Origin: Bradyrhizobium zhengyangense
Lineage (GTDB): Bacteria; Pseudomonadota; Alphaproteobacteria; Rhizobiales; Xanthobacteraceae
Reading direction: 5' to 3'
DNA length: 64,000 bases
NCBI RefSeq assembly: GCF_022012435.1
Contig: NZ_JAKLUA010000007.1
Coordinates: forward strand, 310,001 to 374,000
Within the stretch, counting starts at the first letter, position 1; the number at the start of each line of letters is the position of its first letter. A program made the translations under genes and the position numbers. Below the pieces are notes generated by a model. It was not told where the DNA came from and searched no databases. It was given only the letters and a program-made list of their open reading frames with translations. Shown here one piece after another: positions 10,043 through 16,961 of the stretch.

Positions 10043-10417
10043 ATGGTACAGGCCCAGCCATATCGAGCGACCGCGTTGATCGTTGAGGACGATGCCTTGC
10101 AGCGGGAGATGCTCTGTCTCCTGCTCGAGGAGAGTGGCTACCAGGTCATCCAGTGCGAGAGTGCGGAAGCCGCCGAGCGTGTGCTGGACAAGAACGCCAG
10201 CGCGCTCTGCCTGATGCTGACCGACGTGCAGCTGGCCGGTCGCATGAACGGCGTCGAGCTGGCGCACGTCGCCAAGGATCGCAATCCGAAGCTCGACGTC
10301 GTCGTCACCTCCGGCCGCCCCCTGGCGCAGGCCTTGCCCGACGGCGCAAAATTCTGGGCCAAGCCCTGGGCGCCGCTGGACGTGTTGCGCGAAGCCGAGA
10401 TCGCCCAGCTGAACTGA
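10043..10417 (+). CDS. Stand-alone response-regulator receiver (CheY-like)
   Basis: A 124-residue receiver domain with no output domain. It has the acidic pocket E15-D16-D17, phosphoacceptor Asp61 in LMLTDVQLAG, a Ser at 90 in VVTSGRP and Lys107 in WAKPW. It probably relays phosphate from a histidine kinase, possibly the blue-light/HWE type that often uses such short receivers; that is inference. GGAG seven bases before ATG 10043 decides the start, and the longer frame from 9920 would run through the promoter shared with the SDR gene. Confidence 0.88.
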   Translation: MVQAQPYRATALIVEDDALQREMLCLLLEESGYQVIQCESAEAAERVLDKNASALCLMLTDVQLAGRMNGVELAHVAKDRNPKLDVVVTSGRPLAQALPDGAKFWAKPWAPLDVLREAEIAQLN

Positions 10418-10474
10418 GGCGCGCTGACCGTGTCGTGACTTCTCGGCAAGCGGGCGGGGTGGTAGGGACAGGAC

Positions 10475-11086
10475 ATGTCCTGGTCCTTCCTGCTCACCTC
10501 GCTCATCGTCGTCGCCTCGCCCGGCACCGGCGTCCTCTACACCCTGGCTGCGGCACTCACCCGCGGCTCGCGCGCCAGTGTGGCGGCGGCCTTCGGCTGC
10601 ACGCTCGGGATCGTGCCGCACATGGTCGCGGCGATGCTCGGGCTTGCCGCCGTGCTCCATACCAGCGCGCTCGCCTTTGCCGCGCTGAAATGGTGTGGCG
10701 TCGCCTATCTGCTCTATATGTCCTGGCAGGCGCTGCGGGAGACGGGGGCGCTTGCGGTCGACGGCGAGATCAAGGAGCGCTCGAGCGGCCGGGTCATCGT
10801 CACCGGCTTCCTGATCAACATCCTCAACCCAAAGCTCTCGATCTTCTTCCTCGCCTTCCTGCCGCAGTTCATCGCGGTGGACGAGGCGCATGTGCTGGGG
10901 CGGATGCTGGAATTGAGCGGCGCCTTCATGGCGATGACCTTTGTGGTGTTCGTCATCTACGGCCTCTGCGCCGCCTCCGTGCGCGAGCGCGTCATCTCCC
11001 GTCCCGGCGTGATGGCCTGGCTGCGCCGCTCCTTTGCGGCGGGCTTCGCCCTGCTGGGTGCCAAGCTGGCCTTCGCCGAGCGTTAG
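10475..11086 (+). CDS. LysE/RhtB family amino-acid exporter
   Basis: Inner-membrane efflux protein of 203 residues with about six hydrophobic segments. Family hallmarks are the N-terminal VVASPGTGVLYTLA (usually PGP) and the mid-protein FLINILNPKLSIFFLAFLPQF. Relatives export lysine, threonine or homoserine lactones; the substrate here cannot be read from sequence. It lies 57 bases after the receiver gene on the same strand and may be co-transcribed. Confidence 0.9.
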   Translation: MSWSFLLTSLIVVASPGTGVLYTLAAALTRGSRASVAAAFGCTLGIVPHMVAAMLGLAAVLHTSALAFAALKWCGVAYLLYMSWQALRETGALAVDGEIKERSSGRVIVTGFLINILNPKLSIFFLAFLPQFIAVDEAHVLGRMLELSGAFMAMTFVVFVIYGLCAASVRERVISRPGVMAWLRRSFAAGFALLGAKLAFAER

Positions 11087-11090
11087 GCAA

Positions 11091-11114
11091 TAAAAAAGCG
11101 GGCCTCGCGCCCGC
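11091..11114 (-). terminator. Terminator for the lysine-rich micropeptide gene
   Basis: GCGGGC (11098-11103) pairs with GCCCGC (11109-11114). Read on the minus strand the stem is followed by TTTTTTA, the arrangement of an intrinsic terminator for leftward transcripts. Confidence 0.75.
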
Positions 11115-11143
11115 CATCTTCAAACTCTCTTAGCCTTACCGAC

Positions 11144-11171
11144 GCCCGGGCGGAGCGTGCTCCACCCGGGC
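11144..11171. promoter_or_regulatory. Long hairpin just downstream of the micropeptide gene
   Basis: GCCCGGGCGGAGC (11144-11156) pairs with GCTCCACCCGGGC (11159-11171) with one mismatch and a two-base loop. It lies between the micropeptide stop and its terminator and could protect the transcript's 3' end. Confidence 0.6.
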
Positions 11172-11185
11172 AAAGAACATCCGCG

Positions 11186-11257
11186 CTACTTCTTCTTCGC
11201 GGCCTTCTTGGCCTTTTTCTTCGTCGCCTTCTTCGCCTTCTTCGCTTTCTTAGCCAT
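11186..11257 (-). CDS. Lysine-rich micropeptide (23 residues)
   Basis: A very short gene whose product is 14 lysines, 7 alanines, one threonine and the starting methionine, arranged as KKA repeats. The composition resembles the tails of histone H1 and of HU-like proteins, so nucleic-acid binding is likely, but that is inference. AGAGGA lies five bases before the ATG, and a hairpin (11144-11171) and terminator (11091-11114) follow the stop, so it has a complete gene layout. Similar lysine/alanine micropeptides occur in Bradyrhizobium genomes; I do not know of a tested function. Confidence 0.7.
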   Translation of the reverse strand: MAKKAKKAKKATKKKAKKAAKKK

Positions 11258-11675
11258 AGGATCCTCTTAGGGGTTAATGGTGAAACGCGACACGAGGATC
11301 GCTCGGCGGAGGGCCAGCCTCGCAACATCCTCGATGACAAACTCAGCAGATTCGCGCGTCCATGCCCCGCGCTGTCACATCTGTGTCATTACGTTATCCA
11401 CAGCCCAGATGCATTTTCAGGTGATTTTGGCCCGCGAATCCGCCTCGCGGTCGGCTCCGACGCGATCGCGCATCGACGCCGGCGGCGTGCCTAACGATCC
11501 GATAACCGAGACGCGGCGTTCATGAATCCAAAACCAAGGGCGCGCTTTCGAAGATCGCAGTGAGGTTCCGTTAAGTGCAACCCGCGCATGATCTTCCGCA
11601 AGAACACGGGGACGGGGTCATGGACGAACTTCTGCAGGGGACAGGGGGCGGGACGCTGCGCGTATCGCGGACGCC
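11258..11675. other. Divergent intergenic region with a dyad and a DnaA box
   Basis: 418 bases between the micropeptide and the diguanylate cyclase. It holds a near-perfect dyad, TGTCACATCTGTGTCA (11374-11389), and an exact DnaA-box consensus TTATCCACA (11395-11403). A 20-residue leader frame (11620-11682) ends in ATGCTGA overlapping the cyclase start. Confidence 0.55.
11395..11403 (+). promoter_or_regulatory. DnaA-box consensus sequence
   Basis: TTATCCACA is an exact match to the strong DnaA box. It is single and no AT-rich unwinding region or neighbouring boxes are seen, so it is not an origin; it may be a DnaA-responsive promoter element or chance. Confidence 0.4.
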
Positions 11676-12878
11676 ATGCTGAACGTACCGACGCTTTGGA
11701 CGGTCTTCGTCGTCAACTTCCTGGCGCTGGGCCTGATCTGGGCCTACGTGACGCGTTCGTATCCGAAATTCGAAGCCGCGCGCTACTGGATGGCGTCAGC
11801 TTTCCTCGGGGCTTTCGGCGCGATGACGGCCCTGATCCACCTGTTTGTCGATTCTCCAATTCCACTTCTGTTCGCGGGCGCCGGCATCATTGCGGCGAGT
11901 TGCTTCTCGGCGATGGGCATTCAGCGCTTCTATGATCGCCCGGTCCATCTGCGCCTCATGGTCGGGACGGCAGTTGTCAGCGTCGCCGGTGTCGTGCTGT
12001 TCAAGATCGGCTTCAACCAGCTGCAGCTGCGTATGCTGAGCTACACGATCGGCCAGGGCCTGCCGCTGGTGTTGTCGCTGCGTCTGTTGCTGTCGCCGCC
12101 GGAAGGCCGCGTCAGCCCCGGCGCGCGGCTGTCCGGCATCGTCATCCTCATCATCATCGCTGTCTTCGTGGCACGCGCGGTCGGCAATTCGCTCGGCGGC
12201 GACTTTTCGGCGATAGCCGGCACTCAGGCCCATGGGGTCATGTTGCTCGGGCTTCTATTTCTGTCGATGACACTCAATTTCGGCTTCCTGCTGATGGCGA
12301 TGGATCGCCTCCGCAACGAGGTCGCCGACCTTGCGCTGCTTGACGATCTTACCGGCGTCGCCAACCGCCGCCATTTGTTGCAGCGGCTGTCCGAGGAATG
12401 CGCCCGTTCGGAGCGCAGCGGCGAGCCGTTCTCGCTGCTGGTGATCGATCTCGACGGCTTCAAGACCATCAACGACACCTATGGCCACGCCGCAGGTGAC
12501 GCCTGCCTCCAGCACTTCACCCTGATGGCGCAGACGCGCTTGCGGCCGGGCGATATGCTTGCCCGGACCGGTGGTGACGAGTTCTGTGTCGTGCTGCCGT
12601 CCTCGTCCTTGCGCGAGGGCGCACTGATTGCTCGCCGCATCCTTGAGGTCTGCCGTCAGGATGCCGCCGGTTGTTCCGGCAACGACATCCCGATCGCGAT
12701 CTCGATCGGCGTTGCGGAATGGGATCGCGGCGTCGGCCAATTCCCCGACAGGCTGATCGCCCACGCCGACCATGCCCTCTATGCCGCCAAGAAGAACGGC
12801 AAGAACGATTTTGCGATCTATGATCAGGCCCCGCCGCTCTCGCCCGAGCCGATCGAACCCGCGCGCAAATTCGCGTAG
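11676..12878 (+). CDS. Membrane-bound diguanylate cyclase (GGDEF)
   Basis: Makes cyclic di-GMP from two GTP. The 400-residue protein has about seven hydrophobic segments in the first 205 residues, likely an integral membrane sensor, followed by a GGDEF domain (about residues 222-385). The active-site motif is RTGGDEF, and RPGD five residues before it is an intact inhibitory I-site, so product inhibition is expected. There is no EAL domain. The first ATG is used and no strong ribosome-binding site precedes it; a short leader frame overlaps the start as ATGCTGA and might couple translation. The C-terminus is Pro-rich. Confidence 0.93.
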   Translation: MLNVPTLWTVFVVNFLALGLIWAYVTRSYPKFEAARYWMASAFLGAFGAMTALIHLFVDSPIPLLFAGAGIIAASCFSAMGIQRFYDRPVHLRLMVGTAVVSVAGVVLFKIGFNQLQLRMLSYTIGQGLPLVLSLRLLLSPPEGRVSPGARLSGIVILIIIAVFVARAVGNSLGGDFSAIAGTQAHGVMLLGLLFLSMTLNFGFLLMAMDRLRNEVADLALLDDLTGVANRRHLLQRLSEECARSERSGEPFSLLVIDLDGFKTINDTYGHAAGDACLQHFTLMAQTRLRPGDMLARTGGDEFCVVLPSSSLREGALIARRILEVCRQDAAGCSGNDIPIAISIGVAEWDRGVGQFPDRLIAHADHALYAAKKNGKNDFAIYDQAPPLSPEPIEPARKFA

Positions 12879-12914
12879 ATCCTGCTACGCTGGGGTCCGT
12901 TGTTGGATCCTGTG

Positions 12915-13535
12915 ATGATATCTCGCCTCGTTGCAGCGGTTCTCGCCGCACTCCTGATCGTCCCCGCCGCCGCCATGGATGCCGAGCTCGCAAGGCTCGC
13001 GCGCAGCACTGGCACGCCCGATATTCCCGGCCTGAAGATCGTCTGGCTGGCACCGTGGGGCGATGTCGCGAGCGCCCATGCCTGGCGCAACATCATCGTG
13101 CACCAGACCGAAGGGCCGACGGGCTCGGCGCGCGGTGGCGCGCAGGAGCAGTTCAAGAATCCCACCCGGCGCGGCGTGATGGTCTGGGTCGAGACCGACG
13201 GTACGGTTTACTGGTCGGTCGCGGACAATCTGGTGCCGACCCATACCGACGGCGCCAACCGCAACGACAACAAATACGTCGACAACAGCACGACCTATCA
13301 TCAGGTCGTGCGCGACAATTCGATCGGCGTCGAATTCGCCGGCAACTATCCCGATGTCACGATCGGTCCGACCGAAGCGCAGGTCGCGGCCTGGAAGATC
13401 CTGGTCCAGGTCCTGCGCGCGCGCTACGGCATCCCGCTCGATCACGTCTATGCCCATAACTGGATCGACTTCAAGGATGCCCGCTATTGCGAAGGCTGCT
13501 GGCTCGCGACGCTGGCAAGGATTTGGGGGGAGTGA
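12915..13535 (+). CDS. N-acetylmuramoyl-L-alanine amidase (Amidase_2)
   Basis: Zinc amidase that cuts the bond between MurNAc and L-Ala in peptidoglycan. The 206-residue product has a signal peptide (LVAAVLAALLIVPAAA). Probable metal ligands are the His in IIVHQTEG and the later His in HVYAHNWID; EFAGNYPD lies between. The cysteine pair ARYCEGC near the C-terminus is uncommon for the family. The ATG at 12915 gives a standard signal peptide; TTG at 12900 would add five residues. Lies 36 bases after the cyclase. Confidence 0.88.
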   Translation: MISRLVAAVLAALLIVPAAAMDAELARLARSTGTPDIPGLKIVWLAPWGDVASAHAWRNIIVHQTEGPTGSARGGAQEQFKNPTRRGVMVWVETDGTVYWSVADNLVPTHTDGANRNDNKYVDNSTTYHQVVRDNSIGVEFAGNYPDVTIGPTEAQVAAWKILVQVLRARYGIPLDHVYAHNWIDFKDARYCEGCWLATLARIWGE

Positions 13536-13545
13536 CGAGCGCGGC

Positions 13546-13887
13546 CTACACCGGCTGCGACATCCAGCCGAACAGCCGCCGGATCAATCCCGGCCGCTCA
13601 GGCAATTCGGGCGGGCCGTCCGCGGCCAGCACGCGGTTGAGGAAGAAATCCAGAAACACCATGTCGTTCGGCTCGGTGACGGTGAATTCCTCCTCGCCGA
13701 AGTAGACGCTGTAATTGAAGAAGAACGGACCCATGATCGGGATCGTCGCGGTCGAGGCATAGTCCTTGGAGATGACGAACTCGCTGGGATCGAGCCCGTG
13801 GTCGCGCATGGCCTGCTCGACCTGCGGCAGCTTGCGCATGAACTGGGCCGAGAAGCCGCCGACGGTGGATTGCAGGATGATTGACAC
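13546..13887 (-). CDS. Conserved hypothetical small protein
   Basis: An unrecognised soluble protein of about 113 residues. Highly aromatic stretches such as MGPFFFNYSVYFGEEEF stand out, and the C-terminus is RRLFGWMSQPV. I favour GTG 13887 (product beginning MSIILQSTVGG), which gives a compact protein; ATG 13941 would add an 18-residue basic tail with no ribosome-binding site. It is convergent with the amidase, ten bases away. The function is unknown. Confidence 0.6.
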   Translation of the reverse strand: MSIILQSTVGGFSAQFMRKLPQVEQAMRDHGLDPSEFVISKDYASTATIPIMGPFFFNYSVYFGEEEFTVTEPNDMVFLDFFLNRVLAADGPPELPERPGLIRRLFGWMSQPV

Positions 13888-13998
13888 GGTGCGTGTCCGT
13901 TTTCTGATTGTCCAATCATCTTTGGTCGCTTGACCCGTCACAGGCGTTCAAGATGTCGCGCCGGCATCTCTCGCAACCATGCTGCGGCTTACACAACA

Positions 13999-14025
13999 AA
14001 AAAGCCGGCGTTGCCGCCGGCTTTT
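13999..14025. terminator. Bidirectional terminator downstream of rpoH
   Basis: AAAAGCCGGC and GCCGGCTTTT form a strong hairpin with A-run before and T-run after. It lies about 45 bases past the rpoH stop. Confidence 0.85.
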
Positions 14026-14070
14026 GGTGTCTTGTCGATCCGCCAATTCGCGGACCGCGAAAAGCCGCGC

Positions 14071-14970
14071 TTAGTGCGCGGCTTCCAGCGCGGCCTGTTC
14101 GGCCCTTGCGATCGTGCCCTTGACCGCGGACTGCACCTTCTCGAAGGCGCGGACCTCGATCTGGCGGACGCGCTCGCGCGACACGCCGAACTCGGCGGCA
14201 AGGTCTTCCAGCGTCATCGGCTCATCGGCGAGGCGGCGCGCCTCGAAGATGCGGCGTTCGCGCGGGTTGAGCACGCCCATGGCGCCATTCAGCGCGTCAC
14301 GGCGGTGATCATATTCCTCGTGCTCCGCCATCATGGCTTCCTGGTTGGGCGTATTGTCGACCAGCCAGTCCTGCCATTCGCCGGCTTCGCCGTCGTCCCG
14401 GATCGGTGCGTTGAGCGACGCATCGCCACCGAGGCGGCGGTTCATGTCGATCACGTCCTGATCGGTGACGCCGAGGCGCTTGGCAATGATCTTCACCTGA
14501 TCGGGGCGGAGATCGCCCTCGTCCAGCGCGTTGATCTTGCTCTTCGCCTTGCGCAGGTTGAAGAACAGCTTCTTCTGGTTCGCGGTGGTGCCCATCTTCA
14601 CGAGCGACCAGGAACGCAGGATGTACTCTTGAATCGACGCCTTGATCCACCACATCGCGTAGGTGGCGAGACGGAAGCCCTTCTCGGGCTCGAAACGCTT
14701 CACCGCCTGCATCAGGCCGACGTTGCCTTCCGAGACGACCTCGGAGATCGGCAAGCCGTAGCCGCGATAGCCCATGGCGATCTTGGCGACGAGCCGGAGA
14801 TGGCTGGTGACGAGTTGATGCGCCGCGTCGCGATCGTCATGCTCGCGCCAACGCTTGGCGAGCATGTATTCCTGCTGGGGTTCCAGCATCGGGAACTTGC
14901 GGATCTCGGCGAGGTAGCGAGATAGGCCGGATTCTCCATTGAGGACCGGCAGAGCAGCGGTACGGGCCAT
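14071..14970 (-). CDS. rpoH: Heat-shock sigma factor RpoH (sigma-32)
   Basis: Alternative sigma factor for heat-shock genes. The 299-residue product has region 2 with GYGLPISEVVSEGNVGLMQA and YAMWWIKASIQEYILRSWS, the RpoH-specific QKKLFFNLRK box in region 2.4/3, and a C-terminal region 4 helix-turn-helix (GVSRERVRQIEVRAFEKVQ). ATG 14970 has GGAGGGG six bases upstream; the longer frame begins at a TTG. It lies downstream of rluD on the same strand with a 219-base gap, so it probably has its own promoter. Alphaproteobacteria often carry several rpoH paralogues; which one this is cannot be told here. Confidence 0.95.
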   Translation of the reverse strand: MARTAALPVLNGESGLSRYLAEIRKFPMLEPQQEYMLAKRWREHDDRDAAHQLVTSHLRLVAKIAMGYRGYGLPISEVVSEGNVGLMQAVKRFEPEKGFRLATYAMWWIKASIQEYILRSWSLVKMGTTANQKKLFFNLRKAKSKINALDEGDLRPDQVKIIAKRLGVTDQDVIDMNRRLGGDASLNAPIRDDGEAGEWQDWLVDNTPNQEAMMAEHEEYDHRRDALNGAMGVLNPRERRIFEARRLADEPMTLEDLAAEFGVSRERVRQIEVRAFEKVQSAVKGTIARAEQAALEAAH

Positions 14971-15189
14971 GGTTAGCCCCTCCAAAGGTTCAGGCCCCCG
15001 ATAGCGGCGGGCCAGGCAGACGACCGCTTGGTTAAAGCCGGCCGTAGCTGCGATGTTCCACGTTGGTCACTTCCAACGCAGGCGCAATATACCCCATCGG
15101 GGGTCAAAAAGGGAAGGATTGCTGACGTCACGTCCCCGTGTGGCAGCTATAACTTTTTGTAAGGTAAGGCCTTTCTCAAAGCCCCTGCG

Positions 15190-16197
15190 TCATAGCGCCG
15201 CTTTCAGAGCGCTCTCAAGGAGAAGCAAATCCTCCGGCAGACCCGCCTCCCAGTGAAGAAGTTCTCCGGTCCTAGGGTGCTCCAATACCAGCAAATAGGC
15301 ATGCAGAGCCTGCCGCCCAAGGGCCGTCAAAGCGGCCTGCGAGTCGGGCCCGAGCTGGTTCGCTTTGGTCTTGAAATGGGGGCCATAGACCGCATCCCCC
15401 ATCAGGGGGTGGCCGATATGGGCGAGGTGGACGCGGATCTGGTGGGTGCGCCCGGTCTCGAGCTCGCAGGCGAGCAGGGAGGCCACCGGCTTGCCGTCGC
15501 GCCCGTTAAAGCTCTCCAGCAGCTCCCAATGCGTGACCGCCTCGCGGCCGCCCTGGCGCACGGCCATCTTTTCCCGCGCATGCGGATGGCGGTCGATCGG
15601 CGCATCGACTGTGCCGCGATGCCGGCCCGGCAGCCCCCAGGCGAAGGCCATATAACCGCGCCGCATCGGTCCGGTGCGGCCGTGATCGGCGAATTGGGCG
15701 GTAAGCGAGGCGTGCGCGAGGTCGTTCTTGGCGACCACCATCAGCCCGGTCGTGTCCTTGTCGAGCCGGTGCACGATGCCGGGCCGGCGCACTCCGCCGA
15801 TGCCCGACAGCGAGTTGCCGCAATGGGCAATCAGCGCGTTGACCAGCGTCCCGGTCTCGTGCCCGGCCGCGGGGTGCACAACCAGGCCTTTGGGCTTGTT
15901 GATGACGATGATGTCGTCGTCCTCGAACACGATATCCAGCGCGATATCCTCGCCCTTGGGCTCGGGCGGGGCCGCCTCCGGCACGTCGATTCTGATCGTA
16001 TCGCCTGAGGCGACGTGATAAGCGGGGTCGCGGATCTCGGCGTCCTTGAGGCTCACCGCGCCCGCCAGAATCAGGGCTTTCAGCCTTGACCGCGACAGCT
16101 CCGGCAGGCGCGACGCCAGCACGCGGTCGAGCCGGGCCGAGCCCTCGTCGCCTTCGACCACGACTTCCAACCTCTGCGCTGAACCTGAGCTTTCCAT
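15190..16197 (-). CDS. rluD: 23S rRNA pseudouridine synthase, RluD family
   Basis: Converts uridines to pseudouridine in large-subunit rRNA. The 335-residue protein has an N-terminal S4 RNA-binding domain (about residues 18-75) and the catalytic domain with Asp146 in IVHRLDKDTTGLMVVAKN, plus RTHQIRVHLAHIGHPLMGD. The start at 16197 gives the usual family length. Its CAT start overlaps the ATG of the divergent gene at 16196 by two bases, so the ribosome-binding regions of each lie inside the other. rpoH follows downstream. Confidence 0.93.
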   Translation of the reverse strand: MESSGSAQRLEVVVEGDEGSARLDRVLASRLPELSRSRLKALILAGAVSLKDAEIRDPAYHVASGDTIRIDVPEAAPPEPKGEDIALDIVFEDDDIIVINKPKGLVVHPAAGHETGTLVNALIAHCGNSLSGIGGVRRPGIVHRLDKDTTGLMVVAKNDLAHASLTAQFADHGRTGPMRRGYMAFAWGLPGRHRGTVDAPIDRHPHAREKMAVRQGGREAVTHWELLESFNGRDGKPVASLLACELETGRTHQIRVHLAHIGHPLMGDAVYGPHFKTKANQLGPDSQAALTALGRQALHAYLLVLEHPRTGELLHWEAGLPEDLLLLESALKAAL

Positions 16198-16540
16198 GAC
16201 GACGTCTGATACCGCTGTTCCCGAACCGACCCCCGAGCAGGCCGCGCTGTTCGCGCGGGTGCGACGGATGATGCTGATCGCGGGGTTGACCACGGCGCTG
16301 GCTGTCTGCGCCGTCCTGATCGCGGTGGGCTACCGCCTTTTCAAGTCGGAGGGAAGAGCGCCCGAGCCCACGGGCGACGTCATCGCGACCTTGCCGAAAG
16401 GCGCCAAGATCGTCTCCACGGGCGTTGCCGGCGATCGCCTCGTGGTGACCTTGGATATCGGCGGGGTCACCGAGATCCGCACCTTCGACGCCCACACCCT
16501 TAGGCCGGCCGGAAAGCTGAAATTTGCCAATGAGCCGTAG
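16196..16540 (+). CDS. DUF6476-like single-span membrane protein
   Basis: A 114-residue protein with one transmembrane segment (about residues 28-50, LIAGLTTALAVCAVLIAVGY) and a small C-terminal beta-rich domain (GDRLVVTLDIGGVTEIRTFD). It resembles the small membrane proteins found divergent from rluD in many alphaproteobacteria. The function is unknown. ATG 16196 shares two bases with the start codon of rluD. No strong ribosome-binding site is visible for either gene. Confidence 0.72.
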   Translation: MTTSDTAVPEPTPEQAALFARVRRMMLIAGLTTALAVCAVLIAVGYRLFKSEGRAPEPTGDVIATLPKGAKIVSTGVAGDRLVVTLDIGGVTEIRTFDAHTLRPAGKLKFANEP

Positions 16541-16554
16541 GGCCGGCCTCCGCG

Positions 16555-16675
16555 GTCGTCCTGGCGAAAGCCAGGACCGATAACCACAGGCGGGCATAGT
16601 TGCGGAGACTAGGAGTTAACCCTGCGCGTCACAATTGTCCCCTGGGTGATGGGTCCTGGCTTTCGCCAGGACGAC
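16555..16675. repeat. Paired palindromic intergenic repeat
   Basis: GTCGTCCTGGCGAAAGCCAG (16555-16574) and its near-perfect inverse ending at 16675 enclose about 75 bases. Each arm is itself a hairpin (CTGGCGAAAGCCAG). A partial copy of one arm lies at 57359-57379. Confidence 0.85.
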
Positions 16676-16748
16676 GCTGCGGAGACATTTGAAACCCGCA
16701 ATCTCACCTTGCCGTAGGCAAAATTCGCGGCTATGTCCTCTCCCTCAC

Positions 16749-16823
16749 GCTCCCTTCGTCTAGCGGTTAGGACGCGGCCCTCTCAAGGCTGAAACAGGGG
16801 TTCGATTCCCCTAGGGAGCGCCA
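16749..16823 (+). tRNA. tRNA-Glu (anticodon CTC)
   Basis: Complete cloverleaf of 75 bases including encoded CCA. The acceptor stem GCTCCCT pairs with AGGGAGC (16813-16819). The D arm contains TAGCGGTTAGGA, the anticodon loop is CTCTCAA giving CTC, and the T arm is AGGGGTTCGATTCCCCT. No integrase or repeated tRNA 3' end was seen downstream, so it is not marking an island here. Confidence 0.97.
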
Positions 16824-16961
16824 TTCGCACCATATTGCACGGTCAAATTGCCGTTCGGGTGCGCGGGTTTCCGATGAGACCTGGTTGATTTCACACTCCG
16901 CTGATCGTTGACTTGCCACACCGAATCCCGAGGCGCAGATTGCGCTCCGCGGTTTCCGTCC

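Noticed and set aside
16749..16823. tRNA-Glu as an integration site for a genomic island
   Set aside because: No integrase and no repeat of the tRNA 3' end were found to its right within the window.
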